Of a stretch of 64,000 bases of DNA, positions 46,290 to 59,154 are shown piece by piece. Under the pieces are notes generated by a model, which had not been told where the DNA came from, ran no database searches, and saw only the letters and a list, made by a program, of their open reading frames with translations. Positions within the stretch are counted from its first letter, which is position 1. Each line of letters starts with the position of its first letter. The DNA is from Phallus indusiatus (Eukaryota; Basidiomycota; Agaricomycetes; Phallales; Phallaceae), in contig JAQFWX010000006.1 in the NCBI GenBank assembly GCA_027605045.1, positions 1,973,483 to 2,037,482 of the forward strand. The letters are read 5' to 3'. The translations under genes were made by a program, and so were the position numbers.

Positions 46290-47260
46290 AAGATTTTTAG
46301 AACATGTGTACATACAGGGCTACAAAGAGGTTTTGGGTTTGCTTGGTGTAAAGGGAGAAGAAGCGGAAGTGTATTAGCCTATTAGGTGATGGAGGGGTGC
46401 AATTGGGGGCTCTCGCGACGACGACGAAGGCTCGGGTGAATGTTCTGGTGTTGGTAGAAGAGGACAAGTTAGTGCCATGCGTTACAAGGACTATGCCATG
46501 CGTGGGGTGAAGTGCCACCCTCTTGAGTGTGCGAAAGTAGATAGCAGAGATGTGAGATGACAGTGCGAATGCAGAGGAATGAATAAGCAGTTCAGGTTCG
46601 CAGGGTAAGCGGTTTGTGGGTGGCTGGGTCATAGGTGAGCATGCCGCTTGGAGCATTCTACAATCGGGAATTAAGATCGCAGACGGTGGGATACAAAGAG
46701 GTTGGACGTACCCTTTACCGGTCGTTCTGAGTTTGTCAACATATCCGATAGGAACATCTTCAGCACCGGGTCGGATGCCTGCAATGCAGCCACACTGACA
46801 GTGACCATAAAAGCGGGTGTTGTTTTAATTGACGGGGTAGTTGAATGGCGCGTTTAAATGGATGGAGAAGAAGACTCGGTGACTACGATTGGTGGAGGAC
46901 AGTCTGTCGTGTCCACGCACATCGTCCCAAAGTCGTGTCTCTGATTTCGCTTGTTTTCTTGGCATGTTTCCGGAGAAGTCAAGAGATAGAACAGATGATG
47001 TTAGAAGAGGAATGTGTAATCTTGAGTGTGATTTGCGTGTTATGGGTGCTGGAGATGCGGGTGCGGAAGATCCTGGATGAATGATGACTAGATCGATGAC
47101 TACTCGACTTGGGTTTGTAGTGTTTCTTCACCTGAGCAAGGCATTTTATTTGCTGTTTGCAAGTTGGCAGGAAGAGCCTGTAACGGGGAGAAGTGTACAC
47201 GCTGGTGGACGTCGTCAAATGTACACGCGAGAGCGTGGAACGTGGAACCTATGCTTCAGC
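46290..47260 (-). pseudogene. Gene X, copy C
   Basis: Minus-strand pieces match the other X copies: LPCEPELLIHSSAFALSSHI (about 46,550-46,610) and, further right, the poorly preserved basic and TDRPP-type segments (46,850-47,130). Frames are broken. Unit C similarity ends near 47,260; gene Y does not follow. Confidence 0.45.
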
Positions 47261-48187
47261 GTCTATTTTATTACCAAAGCTTGTCTTTGGTTCCCTAGGG
47301 TTTGTAAAAAATTTCGTGTAGTAAGTTAGGCGCCCAAAAGGGAAGATCACATGCCTTCGCAGGAAACATTTTAGTTCAATATAGTGTAATAAGATTCAAC
47401 TTTGTATATTATGGTAAATTGGCTCATGAAGTATTTCTCGACGATTTTTAGAGGGTATTTATTCAGATAGTTATTGAGATATTACATATATGAAGTCGCG
47501 ATGGTCCGGCGTCTAAATTTATAATTTACGTAATCCCTTACATAATAAAAAGAGCTGCGCGCGCGAGGTCCAGGTAGTGAACAAATTGCAACAATTGTGG
47601 CCCGGTTTCCACTAAACTCAAGAGTTTTATATAAAAAAATTGTATTATAAAAAATGTATGAATAAAATATTGCAACCTTTTTTTCCCAGAAGAAAAAGGG
47701 AAAATTTTTGATTTTTGATTTCAGGCTCAAAAAGCTAATTGTGGACATAAGCTGTGGTGCCTCTTCTTGGTAACTTCCTCGGGGGTCCAAACCCACTCTT
47801 TAGGGTACCTACCACCACTGTGGGGGAAGTGGAACGGCCCCCACCTCGGACAAGTTCTAAACTCAAACACTTTTGGGATTTATTATTATTCTACAATGTG
47901 AGTTGTTGGATATATTATCAAAATAAATAAAAATTAATTAAATTAATTTTTTTAGGCAACCCACAACCCGGAAAGGGATAGAATAATTGAACGGCAGAGG
48001 GAAAGAGAGGACGTCAAATGACTTCTCCTACTCAAAGAAGAGAGAAGACAAATTTTAATCAGGCAAAATCCTATTGCAGGGCCAATTCCTTTTGAATTAC
48101 CAGGTGTTCTGTAAACCCTGGCCCTGCTCTGGGTGAGGATCCTTTTCACCCTACACCAAGGAGCAACTTCGTCAAATATATGAACAG

Positions 48188-48571
48188 TTGGATGCTATTC
48201 AGCCACAACTACAGAGGAATGTTAGAAGGGATGTTGGAAGGAATAATGGATTTATTCCAAATGAAAACTTAGGTGTTGCTGGTGTTGTCAATCTACGGGC
48301 TCAGGCAGATCAGATCCAACTGCATCCCAGGCGAGATGGCCAAAGAAATAATGGTGTGGTTCCGGAAGAAAATTTAGGTGTTGCTGGTGTCGCCAATCTA
48401 CGTGCACAGGTGGAGCAGATCGAATTGCAGCCTGCACGTGGCCGTAGGGTAGAGGTAGAGGTAGGGGTAATGGTAATGGTAGAGGCAGAGGTCAGGGTAA
48501 TGGTAGAGGCAGGGGTCAGGGTTTGGATAACAGGGCAGGCTTACCTCGATTCAAGCAGCACAGTTAAATAA
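48188..48571 (+). pseudogene. Helitron N-terminal repeat region
   Basis: Two copies of a ~37-residue repeat, ENLGVAGVVNLRAQADQI and ENLGVAGVANLRAQVEQI, each preceded by NNG-x2-P, then a run of GGTAGAGG-type simple repeat coding V/E/M-rich sequence and a stop. It sits just upstream of the Helitron zinc cluster, so it is probably the polyprotein's N-terminal or a gag-like extension. Confidence 0.5.
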
Positions 48572-51500
48572 TCCACTGCCACAAGCTGATCAGCCTATGG
48601 TAGATGCTCCCTGATCCAGATGTGGATATCCAAGATATTCAAGATACTGAAGATGATGAAAATGATGAAGATGATGAAAATGCTCTGGATGCAATAGGAC
48701 CAGATATTTTCGGAGAAGATCTTCCTGTCGATCCCGGACCGCTATTGCTGTTTGCCAGACAGCCTGTTATTGAAGAAGAAGTCCAGTGAACAATCTGGGA
48801 CCAATGACAGTAGTATGTCAACATTGTCGAGCGCTGCATTGGTCTGCAGAGTGTCTGACCACTTCTTCCATTCTTAATCCAAAATTTGGAATGTGCTGTC
48901 TCCAAGGAAAAATCGAACTACCTGACTTACAGCCACCCCCGAGTTACTGAGGCGTCTGTTTCATGAGCAAACAGATGAGGCAAAAGAGTTTCGAGAAAAT
49001 ATTCGTCAGTATAATTTTGCCCTGGCTTTCACATCTCTTGGAGCAGACTTCGATCAACAAATATTGGCAAATCGTGGGCCATACGTTCTCAAGCTATTAG
49101 GAGGGCTGTATCATCGATGGGAGTTTGGCACCTGATGAAAATAATGTTGATGATCATGGTCAACCAAGAGCAAGTTATGCACAGCTATATATTTTCGATC
49201 CCGCAACCGCACTGCAACATCGTCAGAATAATAATCAGAATCGACTCAATATTAACACTCTCTCCGATCTTCAAGAGATGATGTTGGTGCATAATCCATT
49301 CGTTCCAATATATCAGCAAGCTTACGAACGTTACGTGCGACTGGTAACCAAGTGCTGGAAGCCCGTTTAACATACCGAGTCTTTCAGGATCCTCGAAGAT
49401 ACAATCTCCCGCACCCGGCTACAGGAGATTGCCGCCGTCTTACCTGGTGATGGTGTTGGGCTGCAAACCGTGATATCGTTTTACAACTACAGCGTCCACC
49501 AGATGCAGCTCATAGGTTCCAACGTATTACTGAGGGTCATGCTCTCTATGCACCCTTACAATATGTTCTATTCTTGGTGAGCCTGGATGGCACTATAGGA
49601 TTCCTTATGCCAATCAACCAGATTTCTTACGTGGCAACCTTTTGAAAATCGGGCCATTCCTGGCGCTAATCCTAATAATCGTTCGCAACGTTGGGTTACG
49701 ATGGCAAAGTATTACTGCTACCGTATAATGGAACGTCTGAATGAGCCAGATACTCTACTTCGAGGAGGAAAGCTTCTTCAGCAATACATTGTTGATGCAT
49801 GGGCAGCATCAGAACAAAGTCGGCTACGTTGGATTGAACATAATCAGACCAAGCTACGTGCCGAGTTATATCAGCAAGCAATCGACGCATTTACACGAAG
49901 ACGTGGATGCCGATGAGATCGGTCAAAAAGTTATCCTCCCTGCAACTTACAGGAAGTGCTCATGCTTGAATCGTGTCAGAATCTCTGGCAATTTCACGCA
50001 AGCTTGGAAATCCTATGATATTTCTGACTATGACGGCCAATCCTCAATGGCCAGAAATTCAGAATGCATTACTGGAAGGTCAATCAATTCACGATCGACC
50101 TGACTTGGTCACGCGTGTTTTTGAGTTGAAAAGAAAGCTCTGTTGAAAAGACTCAAAAAGGATGGGTAAGAATTTAGATCCAATAAAAAAACTTTGTGCA
50201 ACTGACTAAACAAATAATTTAGATATATTGGAGAAGTTACTGCATATGTGTATACCATTGAATTAGAAGCGTGGCTTACCGCACATGCATCTTCTGATAT
50301 GGGTGGAGCAGAATGCGCCTTCTCACTCCTGCAGATGTGGACTCGCTTATTTCAGCTCAGCTACCCGATCCTGCTACACATCCAAGACTATTTGAGCTGG
50401 TCACCACACATGATACATGGTCCATGTGGACGGGATCATCCTAATGCACCTGTGGTTAACGGGAAATGCAAAAATTTCCCAAGGATTTTGCCGAAGTGAC
50501 CACACTTAACAATGATGGTTATCCAACATATGCCCGTCCAAATAACGGCCGGACATTTATCAAAAATGGTATTACCTTTGATAATCGCCATGTGGTTCCT
50601 TTCTGTTTTTTCTGCTTGAGTTTGCATGTCATATCAATGTGGAAATGACAGCCTCAATCAGAGCGATAAAATATATTCATAAATATATTAACAAGGGTCA
50701 TGATAGGACCACTTTGGAGGTACAACCAGGTCAACAGGGAAATCAAGCGAACGAGGAACTTCGAGCAATGAGGTTAAACGCTACTTGGATTGTCGATATG
50801 TCAGTTCGCACGAGGCTATCTGGCGACTCAACGAGTTTGAGTTACATCGACAGGTGCCAACTGTCATTGCACTTCCTGTTCATGATGAAAATCAGCAAAT
50901 GGTGGTTTTCAATCCAGATATTCCTCGAGAGCTCTTACTTGATCGAATCGAAAACCACAGGACCAAGCTTACTGCTTATTTCAAAGCTAATGAAGACTAT
51001 GCATGGGCCAGAGAGTTGCATTATATCGAGTTCCCTGAACGTCCGTCTGGAACAAGACAAATAATTCCTGGAAACCCCGTCAAAGGTGCCGCGCAATCGG
51101 TCGTATTCATTTTGCAAGTCCTTATTCAGGTGAACGATTTCATATTCGTACCCTTCTCACGGTTGTACGTGGAGCACGATCATTTGCGGAACTTCGTACT
51201 TTGAAGGTATTGAATATCCGACTGCCAAGGAAGCCTGTTTGGCAAGAGGTCTCTTGGAGGATGATAATGAATGGATACTTTGCCTACAAGAGGCTGCTGC
51301 AATTCAATCTGGTCATCAACTTCGAGGCCTGTATGTATCCATTCTTACCCATTCAATTCCTTCCGATGCACAGAATCTCTGGATGATGTTCAGAGATCAC
51401 CTATGTGATGACTTGCGTGTCATACAGCGAGATTATGATAAGCCAGATCCCACACAGGAGGAGATCTATGACTTTGGCTTATACAAAATTGATATTATCC

Positions 51501-53068
51501 TCCATAAAATGGGTCGATCTTTATCAGATTTTAGTCTTCCTGCTGTGATCGGTGATTGGGAGAATAACGCTGGAAATAGGCTTATCACCGAGCAGCTAAA
51601 CTATAATATTGCCGATGAACAAATTCATGCAGAGAGACGGTCAACTCAACGCAGGTCAACGGGCTGCTCATGATGCAACTTGACTCTGTTCGCAATAACC
51701 AGGGTCGGCTCTTCTTCTTCATGGACCAGGTGGTACTGGAAAGTCATATACTTGGAATGCGATTGCACACTCATGCAGAGCAGAAGGAATGATTGTACTA
51801 TGTGTGGCATCATCAGGCATTGCTGCACTTTTGCTCAAAGGTGGTCGTACATCTCACAGCACATTCAAGATTCCCTGACATTCTTCCAATTCGACATGCA
51901 TCGGCCGAAACACTCTTCGTGCGGAACTAATGGCTCAAGTTCGATTAATCATATGGGATGAAATGTCCATGCAGCACCGTCACACATGCGAGGCTGTCGA
52001 TCGTACACTACGGGATATTCGAAATGAACCTGATCGTTTATTTGGAGGTATCACTGTGGTGTGGAGATTTTCAGCAAATTCTGCCGGTTGTCCCAAAGGT
52101 TCCAAGGAAGAGATTATCAATGCCTCTATCCAACGGTCCCCACTCTGGCAGAATGTTCATATATTGCATTTGGTGGAGAATATGCGTATTGATCATGCTG
52201 ATCCTCAGAGTGTGGAGTTTGCTCAATGGCTTCATGGCATAGGACAGGGTATCGATCTTCCACTGGATCATTCCTTTGATATTCCCGAAACATGCGCTGC
52301 GAACCATCTGTACAAGGACTCATTCAAGCTACCTATCCCCAGGTTGATTCCTACCACAATGACAACTATTTCCTGAACGTGCAATTCTTTGTCCAAGAAA
52401 CTCCGAAGTCAATGAATTTAATGAGTTAATTCTCAATCAATTTCCTGGAGAAATAGATGTTTGCATGGTGTGGATTCATTAGGAGAGAGGTCGAAGATGA
52501 TTTATTCCCAGTTGAATACTTGAATTCACTGGATGTTCCTGGATTACCACCAGCAAAGCTCAAACTGAAGCTCAATATGCCTCTTATCATCCTTCGCAAC
52601 ATCAATCCTGAAGCAGGACTTTGTAATGGAACCCGTTCGCCTCATCCAGAAACGTCGCAGAGTCCTTCATGTTCGAATTCTCACAGGTCCAGCAAAAGGA
52701 TCCACAGCCTTTATTCCACGAATCAAACTCACTTCCACCGATCTTCCCTTTGAACTTATGAGGCTAACCCTCCGCCTGCATTCGCAATGACTATCAACAA
52801 AGCACAAGGGCAGTCATTAGGATATGTTGGAATAGATTTACGTGCTCAAATTTTTTCTCATGGACAACTTTATGTTGCTGTCTCCAGAGGTACTAATATG
52901 GGGCAGATAAAAGTACTTTTACCTCCAAATTCTAATGGAAAAACAGTAAATATTGTATATAAAGATGTACTACTTTGATACATATATGTATTAGACTACT
53001 ATTTTCTTATACCATCTTTCTTATTTTTGTATCTCAAAATTAACTTGCTCGATCAAGCCTGAACACGG

Positions 53069-53097
53069 GCGCAGCTTGCTGCGCTTATTTCTGCTAG
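53069..53097 (+). repeat. Helitron 3' terminus: hairpin plus CTAG
   Basis: GCGCAGC-TT-GCTGCGC stem-loop (53,069-53,084), nine bases, then CTAG at 53,094-53,097 followed by T. This is the canonical Helitron 3' end, about 115 bp after the helicase stop. Confidence 0.8.
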
Positions 53098-53208
53098 TAA
53101 TGCTTGAAAGTGAGCATTTCAGGAACAGCCGAGTAGATTATATAAGGATATCATGTGACTTATTTGCGTCATCATTGACGAGTAACTTTATGTAATAATT
53201 TTTTGCGT

Positions 53209-53253
53209 GGAACGCGGCACATTGTGCCGCGTTCCGGCAGCTGTTTTGTCTAA
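53209..53253 (+). repeat. Second Helitron-like 3' terminus: 12-bp-arm hairpin plus CTAA
   Basis: GGAACGCGGCAC-ATT-GTGCCGCGTTCC stem-loop (53,209-53,235), fourteen bases, then CTAA at 53,250-53,253 followed by T. It matches the Helitron end rules as well as the first terminus and lies 156 bp further out. Confidence 0.6.
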
Positions 53254-53429
53254 TTGGGCTCGAGTTGAGCAGGAGTTAGGTTTAACTTTCAAATTCCAGC
53301 TTATAGTAATAGTAGTAATATTTTATATCACTCATTTACAACCATACATTTGTATATGTAACCCATGAGAAATATCAACTTGTCATGTTGGATTTATTTA
53401 ACAGGATGAGCTTTCGCGGAAGTAAAAAA

Positions 53430-54780
53430 TGCAAGCTTTGGTCCCCGCCGCCCTGTCGGCCCTCGCCTACCTCATGTTTTGGTTCCGAACAAGAGTAGCT
53501 GTTGCCATCTACCTTGTTTGTCGAAAAGCGATGGTGCATTGGTCTAGGAGCTGCTTTCGGTACATTTCAGCGATTGCCGCTTTGCTGCCCAGAGCGCTGA
53601 GCGCTGAGCTACTAGCCTTGTCGAAATCCTGCGTTGCGAGTGTGTGGATGCCCAGGCTAATGCCCACTAGCTCTGCCTCGAATACGGTGTGTTCCTTGTC
53701 TCAACCCAGCCTGTGAGCCCAGCTCATGATTTTTTCCCTTCTCTATACAGGTCTGCCCGCAGCACCAACCGAGCACTCCAGTGGCGGAACCGTTCGTATA
53801 AACTATCTAGGGTGTTGTTGTCAGTTGTGTCAGCTTTGATTTCTTTCTTCTTGCCTTGTGAAATCGCTGTGTTGAATTTATTCTTTCCAGTCCGGGTGTT
53901 TGCGAATAGTTTCCACCTGTTTGAAAGTCTCGTCTTCCCATCAGAAGGCACGCTGACTGATCCAATGGGTGTGGGTGTATGAGATTACGATTTAGTCTGG
54001 TATGTGCGTCTTCATGAAGTAGTTGGTGTGGCTGCAGGCTGACGATATGTGCAGCTTCACGGTGGCTTGAGTAGCAGTTGGGCTGCTAGCAGGTCGGCAT
54101 GCACATTCAGCAACTTGGTTGGTGTCCACCTCATGGCGCTCGTGGTAGCCAAAGCGGCTGCGCGTTGTATAGGTTCTAGCTTAATTCCGAAACCGACAGG
54201 CTGACTCTGTGACTCTTCTCGCGTCCGGCTTGTGTATATGGCTTGGCACCAGATACTTCCGGCGTACAAGATTCTTGGGATGACTACTGCTTTGTAAAGA
54301 CGCTTAACGTAGGGCCAATGTATTAGAGTTTTTCGGTAAAGCTGACAAGTTTCAGCTTGTTCATGTAGCTTTGTGATTCCGCTTATTCTCTGACGCCACC
54401 AGATCCATCAAATATGCTTCAAGGAGCTTTTTTGTTTGCCTCGCTGAAGCAGATTTGGCTGCTGCGAGGAAGATTATGTATTTCGTTCTTGTTCTCGTGC
54501 GGGACCTCAGGCCTCAACCAGTGCGGAGATGTATTTACACTTCATAACAGAAGAGTGAGGACGGGGTTCCTTCGTCGCACCCGTTCTCCACTGACAGGGG
54601 TAACGCTGGGGAAAGCAGTTTTTATGTCGAGGAATAGACCTACCACTACTTGTTTTCTTCGTCATACTCGTTTGATGAAGTCGGTGACCCGACGCAGTGC
54701 ATCCACGGTTGATCTCTCATTGCCACTTCCATTGTCGTTGGACGCGCGAACGTTTCTGAATGAGGGTGGATGGAAATGTT
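53430..54780 (-). mobile_element. LINE (non-LTR retrotransposon) fragment: RT and RNase H
   Basis: Minus-strand remnants in order: TVDALRRVTDFI and VVVGLFLDIKTAFPSV (RT motif A, about 54,609-54,720); LYKAVVIPRILYAGSIWCQA and IQRAAALATTSAMRWTPTKL (RT C-terminal region, 54,060-54,300); then HTVFEAELVGISLGIHT with the RNase H acidic residue (53,610-53,700). The catalytic YxDD region and the endonuclease were not found and frames shift, so it is a deleted, inactive copy. Resembles Tad1-type elements of mushrooms. Confidence 0.7.
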
Positions 54781-54889
54781 ATAAGCCAACAATATTATGG
54801 AGATATATATTTGTCACCAAGACGAATACATAAGAGAATAATTTGGTTTTACCCAGCGGTCCGGACCACCCCAAAGTACGTGTGTGCTC

Positions 54890-57800
54890 TCAACGACACT
54901 TGACGCGACTTCCTCTATACCTCTATACGCGCACCCCAGTTCATGACTAGTATTTATACTTATCGTTTGGCGAGTGGTTTTGATCACAAGTATCCGAACG
55001 CTTTTTTCATCCAATTGGCTGCAGAGCGAAAGGCTTGACGCTGTATACATAATATCCTTTAGCATACAGTCTGATGATGATAAACCTTTGAGAAGATATA
55101 CCTCATTCGGTCCGGGCATCTGGGCACGCTCTTCATTATCATGATCGTTGTCCAACATAGCACCTGAGGGTGAAAACGGTTTCTGGGACGGACCTATGAT
55201 TTGTTCAAACATGCGCAAAGACGCCCGCAGCCGACGATCAAAGTCTGCCCTGTCCTCATCAAACTCCGAGTCAGGGTAGGACGAGTCTGCCAGTGCTGTC
55301 GACGTCGTCGTCGGATCCCAAATTACGGGAGGACGAGTCCGTCGGGTGGTCGGGTCGTTCCAGATCATTCATGACAGTAAACAGTGTATCCAACTCTTCC
55401 ATATCAAGTTTCGATTTAACAAGGAGGAAAAATTGTTTGGGATTTTTTTGAGCCTCTCAAAACAGTTGCAATAGCTGGACGAGCACGGACGAGCTATAAA
55501 GAACAATGTCAAACAGGGGCGTCTTCGCAGACTCGAGGAAATCCATTAAAAGTGGGTATATGACTCTGTCCTCTTCGCTCAGCTCGTAATGATTCCCCAA
55601 GTTTCGAAGACATGTTGATAAATTGGACGTGGCCTCGAGGTCGTCCAAGAGGATTGCGGATAAATGATGGCGGTTCCGTGGCAAGAGCAAGACTGTGAAA
55701 ATGCGAGATGTGTGAATTGATAATTGTTCGTTGAGATCCCGTGAACACCATTGATATATGAGAGAGCTCGTGATAATCCATAAAAGGAAGGCGGGTAGCC
55801 TCTTCGCTACTGATGATCCCCAGACACTGTACTGCCGCAACTCTGGCTTGATCCGTCATAGACTCGGACCAGAATGAGTCCACGCAAAGAACCTCTTTGA
55901 AGAAAGTGAAGTGGCTGTCAGATGTCCGAAGTACAGTGGAGTGATTACGGTACGACGTAAACCCACGAAACAGATGTTCCAAGGACGACTGTCTTTCTTC
56001 TATCTTGACAACGGCCGGATGATCGGAGGTAAGTTGGCAGTAGAGGGTGATAAGGAAGCGAGAGCGTGTTGCATAAGATTTGGTTTCTGAGGAAAAGTCA
56101 GGTTTGCCAAGTCTGAAGTATTGAAACAGGTATTCAAATTTCCACCATCCCAACTCGTCACTATCAAAGGATATTAACCCCGTACTATCTACGCGTTCAC
56201 GAGTGGGATCAACACTAAATTCAAAGAGGTTCGACAATAAACTTGGAGAGTTGAGTATATGCACAGCTATTGTACCATCCCATGGCTTCCGTTTTAAGAG
56301 GTAACACCACATGGCTAGCGGGAGTTTGACAGAATCACCGCCGGTGATTAAACGGTCAAGGGATAGTTCATTGGATCTCGACAAGAGATAAACACCGAAT
56401 TCACCCATCGGAAGGCGAAGATAGGTATTATACTCTCCTTCCTCCAGCTCACTTTTGCCACATGACCGGAGATAGACTTGAGTAGACGCCAGTGACTATG
56501 GCTATTAGTCAAGACATCCAGACAAAGTCCATAACGCAGATCCTGGACATTTGTTCTGCTGACCTCAAGAGTACGGGAGAGTTCCCGCTTGCTATTCTCT
56601 TCAAACTGGTCAGCGATAGTTGGGTGAACAGCTACAGAGCGAGCGATAATCCGATGAACGCTCCTATCAGCCGAGGCCGTGTAAAGCCAATTGACCGCCT
56701 GAGAATCGAGAAAAGTCGCATTCGAGACAGCTTGTTTGATATTATCTTCTCTCCACTTGGCGAACTTCGGGAAATCGGCAGAGTATATTCTAGGCAGATG
56801 TCTTCCAAGGCCACGACAAATGTCACCAGCCAACTCCCAGATGAACATGAAAAGACATCGGAATACACCCAAGGTGTACCGAATGAGATGCTGAATTGTA
56901 CGCCGAGCTTGGAAATTCACGCTTTTCCAAGCAGCCTGAAATCCTTTATCCAAAACCATGTTAGCCCAACGAAGAATTTCTCGCAGAACGAAAAAGAAGA
57001 TTCCAGCGTAATTTGTTAACGAGGTGGCATATGGACATTCTGGATACCGAATGGGCAATATCACGGAGATGAAATATAAAGTAAAAGTGACGCTCGTGAT
57101 CGCGACAATGGTCCAGGCAATGCAAGTGTCCAGTGGAAACAACAGTATCATAATCCCAGTGAGGAACAGACCGACAGCAATGTGAAGGAGGATAGGGAGG
57201 AGGTCAACGATCGCTGCGACCTTCCACTGTTCAAAACCGTTGAACCGCAACTGCCTGGCCCTCACTTTTTCATTTGCCGTTCCAGAAATCGAAGCCATGT
57301 AGTAATACAACCATTGCTTAGCGAGAACCGCAAACAGCGCGGTAGATAATGTGATCGCCAAACTGGTGAACCATAGACCGTTCACCAAAGATGCATTGGT
57401 TGATGGTGTGAATGGCGAAGTTGGAGTTAATGTTGAGTTAGGTACTTTGCTTATCGGTAGCCCACTGAATTGCGCTCGTAGGATCTGAACCGTTTCGAAC
57501 AGTAACGACGCGGTAACTTGTGTGTTATCTTGCTGAAGGCTTGTGGAAGCCTGTGAGATGAATGTCGTTATAACACCGGAAAACAGACCAGCCTGACACA
57601 GGAGATAAGTTTTGAGAAATATCATAACGAACAAACACTGCCTACAAAAACTAAGAGAACATCAACCGTCTCTTTCCACCCTTCTACTCTCTCGCGATCA
57701 AATGCCTCAGCTTCGTCAAGGTAAGTCAACCAAATCCGTGCGTTAGCCGCTGTCTCTTTCCCGAATTCATCTCGTGGATATTTTTGCTCGTAATCATATC

Positions 57801-58450
57801 GATTATTTGCTTATGTGGCGAGATGTTAGAAGTGCACAAATGACATCGAGTTACACTCACAACCAACATTTGGCGATAACCCTTTTTTCAACCCGAAAAG
57901 TCTCTTGCGTCCTGAGGGATTTCGTTGATTGTGCGGAGGATTAGAATTATTATTAGATATTCCTGGACTGGGGTCAGATGCAGCCTCTATTAAATGCAGT
58001 GTCAGCGCCAAAGATATTTTCAAATGAACTACAAAACGAGAAACTGACCCAGAAATTCGCGGAAGAGGCCTATCAATCTTTCCATATTCTCATCGGTCCG
58101 TCCGCCGCTCATTGGTGCCGGTGCCGCGTCAGCAGCCTGAGCTTGAGAATGTTCACTTTTTTCCTTGTCCAAGGAATTTGACTCCTGGTATAGTATCCAT
58201 GTTCCAGATTCTTCGGCTTGAATGGACGCATCGGTTCCTCCATGTCGGTCGCGGTCCCCTGAACAACCCAAGAACAACGATTATTGTTGTGTGTATATGG
58301 GTCATGCTGTGAAAGCTTACTATCCAATTTGACACTCCCAGAGATTTTGCCTTTAGCTCCGGGATCGTCGTTTTGAGGCTCGGCCCTTGGAAGGCCGCCA
58401 CTGTTAATGGCATGCATTTCTATCTCGTTCATACTAGCTGTTTCGGATAT
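54890..58450 (-). pseudogene. DUF6535 gene, copy D, several frameshifts and start change
   Basis: Same exon layout as copy C (exon 4 begins at 57,592). Lesions relative to C: the initiator codon is ATA at 58,448-58,450 (next Met six codons in); a frameshift within exon 1 (58,109-58,432 versus 58,029-58,277); a one-base deletion near 56,455 (CACTTTTGCCACA versus CACTCTCGGCCACA); a two-base deletion in the GAGAGAG run near 55,765; and further shifts before the last segment (55,368-54,814). The membrane core (LAITLSTALFAVLAKQW, LFLTGIMILLFPLDTCIAW) is preserved. Clearly a pseudogene. Confidence 0.85.
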
Positions 58451-58612
58451 AAGGGGAGACCGTCGCTTGGAATATGTGATTTTGTGTTGAGGCGTTGGAG
58501 ATGCTGATAACGTTGATACAGAAAATTTTCAAACCGATACTGTCTCTTAAATGCTACGCACCTTGTCAAATCTCACGGCTGCCTCGCAATTCAACCTGTG
58601 CGCGGCAGTTCC

Positions 58613-58966
58613 TGCCTCGTCTCGCTCTCCGTAGTGGTGTACGTGGTAGGTTGGGGGACGAGCTAAGCTCAGGACGCGGAACAGAGGACCGCCGGGGGCG
58701 GGCCTCTGCTCGGCGGATTCAGACACCTGTCGGGAGACGACGAGACTCTATTAAATGATGTGTACGCTACGTGACAAGCTAGCATCTACAGGTGAAAATA
58801 AGAACAATTATGTCTCTGAGTAAATAGGGAGGGATGGTGGGAGGAAAAATTGAACGAGAGTGAACAAAGAAGAAGGATGAAGTGTCTCTACTAGGGCACG
58901 ATGATGGTCGGTGGCAAAGCAGATGGGGTGTCGGCTCCGCAGGTGCCCTGCCGGCACCTTCGCTCA
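58613..58966. mobile_element. ~354-bp insertion specific to unit D
   Basis: Units B and D share CGCGGCAGTTC, then B continues AAAAGTCTCTG, while D has about 354 bp before resuming AAAAGTCTGTG. The insert is GC-rich at both ends, includes a GCAGGTGCCCTGCCGGCACC inverted motif near its right end, and encodes nothing. No TIR or target duplication was found; SINE or other non-autonomous element is possible. Confidence 0.5.
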
Positions 58967-59154
58967 AAAGTCTGTGTCGATCTTCAAAAACCAATCTGAT
59001 TGGATGACATATGCTTCTAAATACTCCAGCAATCAAAAACACTGCAATTTGAGGTTGGCGACAATTTTAGAAGAACAAAGAATTGGCAGAAGTCTGCTTC
59101 GAAGACAAAATTAGATGAAACATTGGGTTTGTGAAAGGGATCGTTGTCGAGTGC

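Larger units (their letters stand above)
47340..53097 (+). mobile_element. Decayed autonomous Helitron (Rep/Helicase)
   Basis: Plus-strand RepHel polyprotein broken into many frames. In order: duplicated N-terminal repeats (48,200-48,450); a Cys cluster CQHCRALHWSAEC...CC (about 48,818-48,905); Helitron_like_N (49,125-49,380); Rep motif 2 GLPHMHLL with the HUH pair at 50,282-50,290; Rep tyrosine motif YIHKYINKGHDR (about 50,670); Pif1-type helicase Walker A GPGGTGKS (51,723-51,746) and Walker B LIIWDEM (about 51,945); and C-terminal helicase motifs [10 protein letters not shown] and QLYVAVSRG (52,790-52,900). The right end is a GC-rich hairpin then CTAG followed by T. The left end was not found; it lies between about 47,260 and 48,180. 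Multiple frameshifts make it non-autonomous now. Confidence 0.8.
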
